A DNA stretch of 64,000 nucleotides from positions 2,185,393 to 2,249,392 of the forward strand of contig JANPWX010019802.1 in the NCBI GenBank assembly GCA_024734555.1, given 5' to 3'. The notes beneath the pieces were generated by a model. It saw only the letters and a list, made by a program, of their open reading frames with translations. It searched no databases and was not told where the DNA came from. This stretch comes from Trochalopteron elliotii (lineage: Eukaryota; Chordata; Aves; Passeriformes; Leiothrichidae). How positions within the stretch are numbered: the first letter of the stretch is position 1; the number at the start of each line of letters is the position of its first letter. Below, one piece after another: positions 62,421 through 64,000 of this stretch. Made by a program: the position numbers and the translations under genes.

Positions 62421-63312
62421 TTTTGTATATACTTCTTAACCCACAATAAAATGTTGCAAGGTTGTAGTTTGAGGTTTTTATTAGGTATTTTTTTCTTTTC
62501 AAAAGTGTGGGGTGTTAAGGTATGCAGCTAGAGTGCAACTTTTCCCTCTGTGGTCCAAATAGCTTGCAGATTTTCACTAGTCTTTATAGAGATACTAACA
62601 TTTCAAAGATAATAGATTTTTGGTAATCCCTAAATTATTTTGTGCTTACTTCCTATACCTTATGTCTCTTTAAGTACTGTGCAATATCCTACTTCAAGCT
62701 GTAAGAAACTGGTAAAACTTCAGGTCCTTGAAAATGTAATGGACAGTATATAATTATGTTTCTGGCTGAGGTAAATTTATATTTTGCTTAACCTAACAAT
62801 TTAGTGAAAGTCTCTAGAAAATTTTTCTCCCCTCAAATCCTGAAAAAACGGCAGGTATTACTTGTGATGTTATGCTAACTCCTAAGTGCTTCAAAATCTG
62901 AGGTTAAAAGCTGATTCTTAAATGGAAACTAAACAGCTTAGAAAAAAGCTTGAAGACACGGCCTTTGCAGTGTTACATAGCTACAGAGCACAGTCTGTGA
63001 AGCTTATATTTTGAACTTTATAGGTAAATAGGCAGGTATGTGTATTAACTGGTAAGTGTATGCAGAAAACGAGCTTTTTTGTAGCAACTGTCTAAACGTT
63101 TGCTGACTTCAAATAAACCCGATTCAAATCCAAAACATAACAGCAAAAACAGGTCTAATGTAGGTGTAAACTAGATAAACCATAGGTGGTATGGGAGAGA
63201 TTTTGGTTTGGTTACTTGATGGTAACTTCCACTTTTTTGCTATCTCAAAGCTTGTTTTGAGATATGAAAGTTGTTATTGTAAATGTACATTGTACATTGA
63301 AGTTGTGTATAA

Positions 63313-63378
63313 GACAAAAAGCAAAATCTGAAGTAATAGTCATAGGACGAAAAGCAAAATCTGAAGTCATAGTCATTG
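63313..63378. repeat. 33-bp tandem duplication
   Basis: Two units starting GACAAAAAGCAAAATCTGAA at 63313 and GACGAAAAGCAAAATCTGAA at 63346, differing at a few bases. Confidence 0.9.
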
Positions 63379-64000
63379 CACAAGTTGACTCAGTGTGTTT
63401 GTTCAACTCTATAATTTTATATATTTTATAACTTCAAGATGGTATTGTCAGTTACTTCCTGTCCAGAAAAAGATTACTTTTCAGAACAGTTTCCATGCAA
63501 TGGAAGCCAGTGTTATGCAATACTTTCCTCCAAATGTATACAATTTTTATCAGACCTCAGAACATTTTTATGAACATGGAAATTCTGTGGTTTCTCGTTA
63601 CTTTGAACTGTTGGCAGAGCTTGTTGACTCAGACTCCTTAAACAACACTGACTGTGCTTGGACACTCTATGAATTAGTTTTGACTACACTTGCACTTTTA
63701 GTCACTCTCTTGACTGCTTTTTAGGAATCTCTTCTCAAACTGCTTAAAGTAACAAAAGCTTGCTACAGCTTCAGAAACAAGCTAGGGGAGAATACTTTTA
63801 AGGCTAGCAGGACACTGGGAAAAAGCTGTGGGATTAGTATGCTGACATTTGGAAAAAGCAAAAAGATCTTTGTCCTATCCTAAATCTGAGGATAATCAGC
63901 AAATGCCTGAAATTCCCTGTACAGTGTTCATGTTGTCTGACCTGGGGAGAAATTTCCTTGGATGACAGCTGTTACAGAAGGTCAGGAGTCAGTGTATGCA

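Larger units (their letters stand above)
47331..64000 (+). other. HOMER1: Inferred HOMER1 intron 1 (open at window end)
   Basis: AT-rich sequence without any exon I can recognise; in particular no EVH1-domain exon of HOMER1 is present. It contains CR1 copies at 55770-57060 and 61705-62165, an AT repeat at 57461-57530, tandem duplications at 58191-58242 and 63313-63378, and a TA/TG-rich stretch at 62391-62420. If the gene is not HOMER1, this is simply non-coding sequence. Confidence 0.45.

Noticed and set aside
63395..63724. 109-codon plus-strand frame near the window end
   Set aside because: No recognised family and does not resemble the HOMER1 EVH1 domain; chance frame in intronic DNA.

Overview
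The window looks like nuclear DNA from a bird. It is AT-rich with long introns and two sharp CpG islands. It holds several truncated CR1 retrotransposons, the dominant LINE of bird genomes; some of these end in the short ATTCTATGA-type repeats typical of CR1 instead of poly(A). The species cannot be fixed from the sequence alone.

Left half (1-34 kb), minus strand: most of one gene, TENT2 (also PAPD4 or GLD2), the cytoplasmic poly(A) polymerase. Eleven coding exons were rebuilt from splice sites and reading phase. They run from the start codon at 32245 to an exon ending at 6383 and encode about 423 residues. All junctions keep the frame. The catalytic GS motif, the DxD pair, the third aspartate and the start of the PAP-associated domain are all present. 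The last roughly 80 residues and the 3' UTR lie beyond position 1. One intron is of the GC-AG type. A CpG island at about 33.56-34.11 kb is the TENT2 promoter region.

Middle (34-46 kb): about 12 kb between two divergent promoters. I see no recognisable gene there, only two CR1 fragments and scattered short tandem duplications.

Right (46-64 kb), plus strand: a second CpG island with a TATA-like box, four CRE-like sites spaced 23-26 bp apart and a CArG-like site, followed by an assembly gap of 365 N. By gene order (TENT2 and HOMER1 are divergent neighbours in other vertebrates) and by this CREB-type promoter, I infer the HOMER1 promoter and first exon. The remaining 17 kb would then be its first intron. 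No HOMER1 coding exon is visible, so this is an inference. The intron carries two more CR1 copies and some AT-rich repeats.

I found no undescribed multi-gene system. The points most worth checking are splicing and translational-control details of TENT2, the promoter architecture next to the gap, and a few unexplained open frames.
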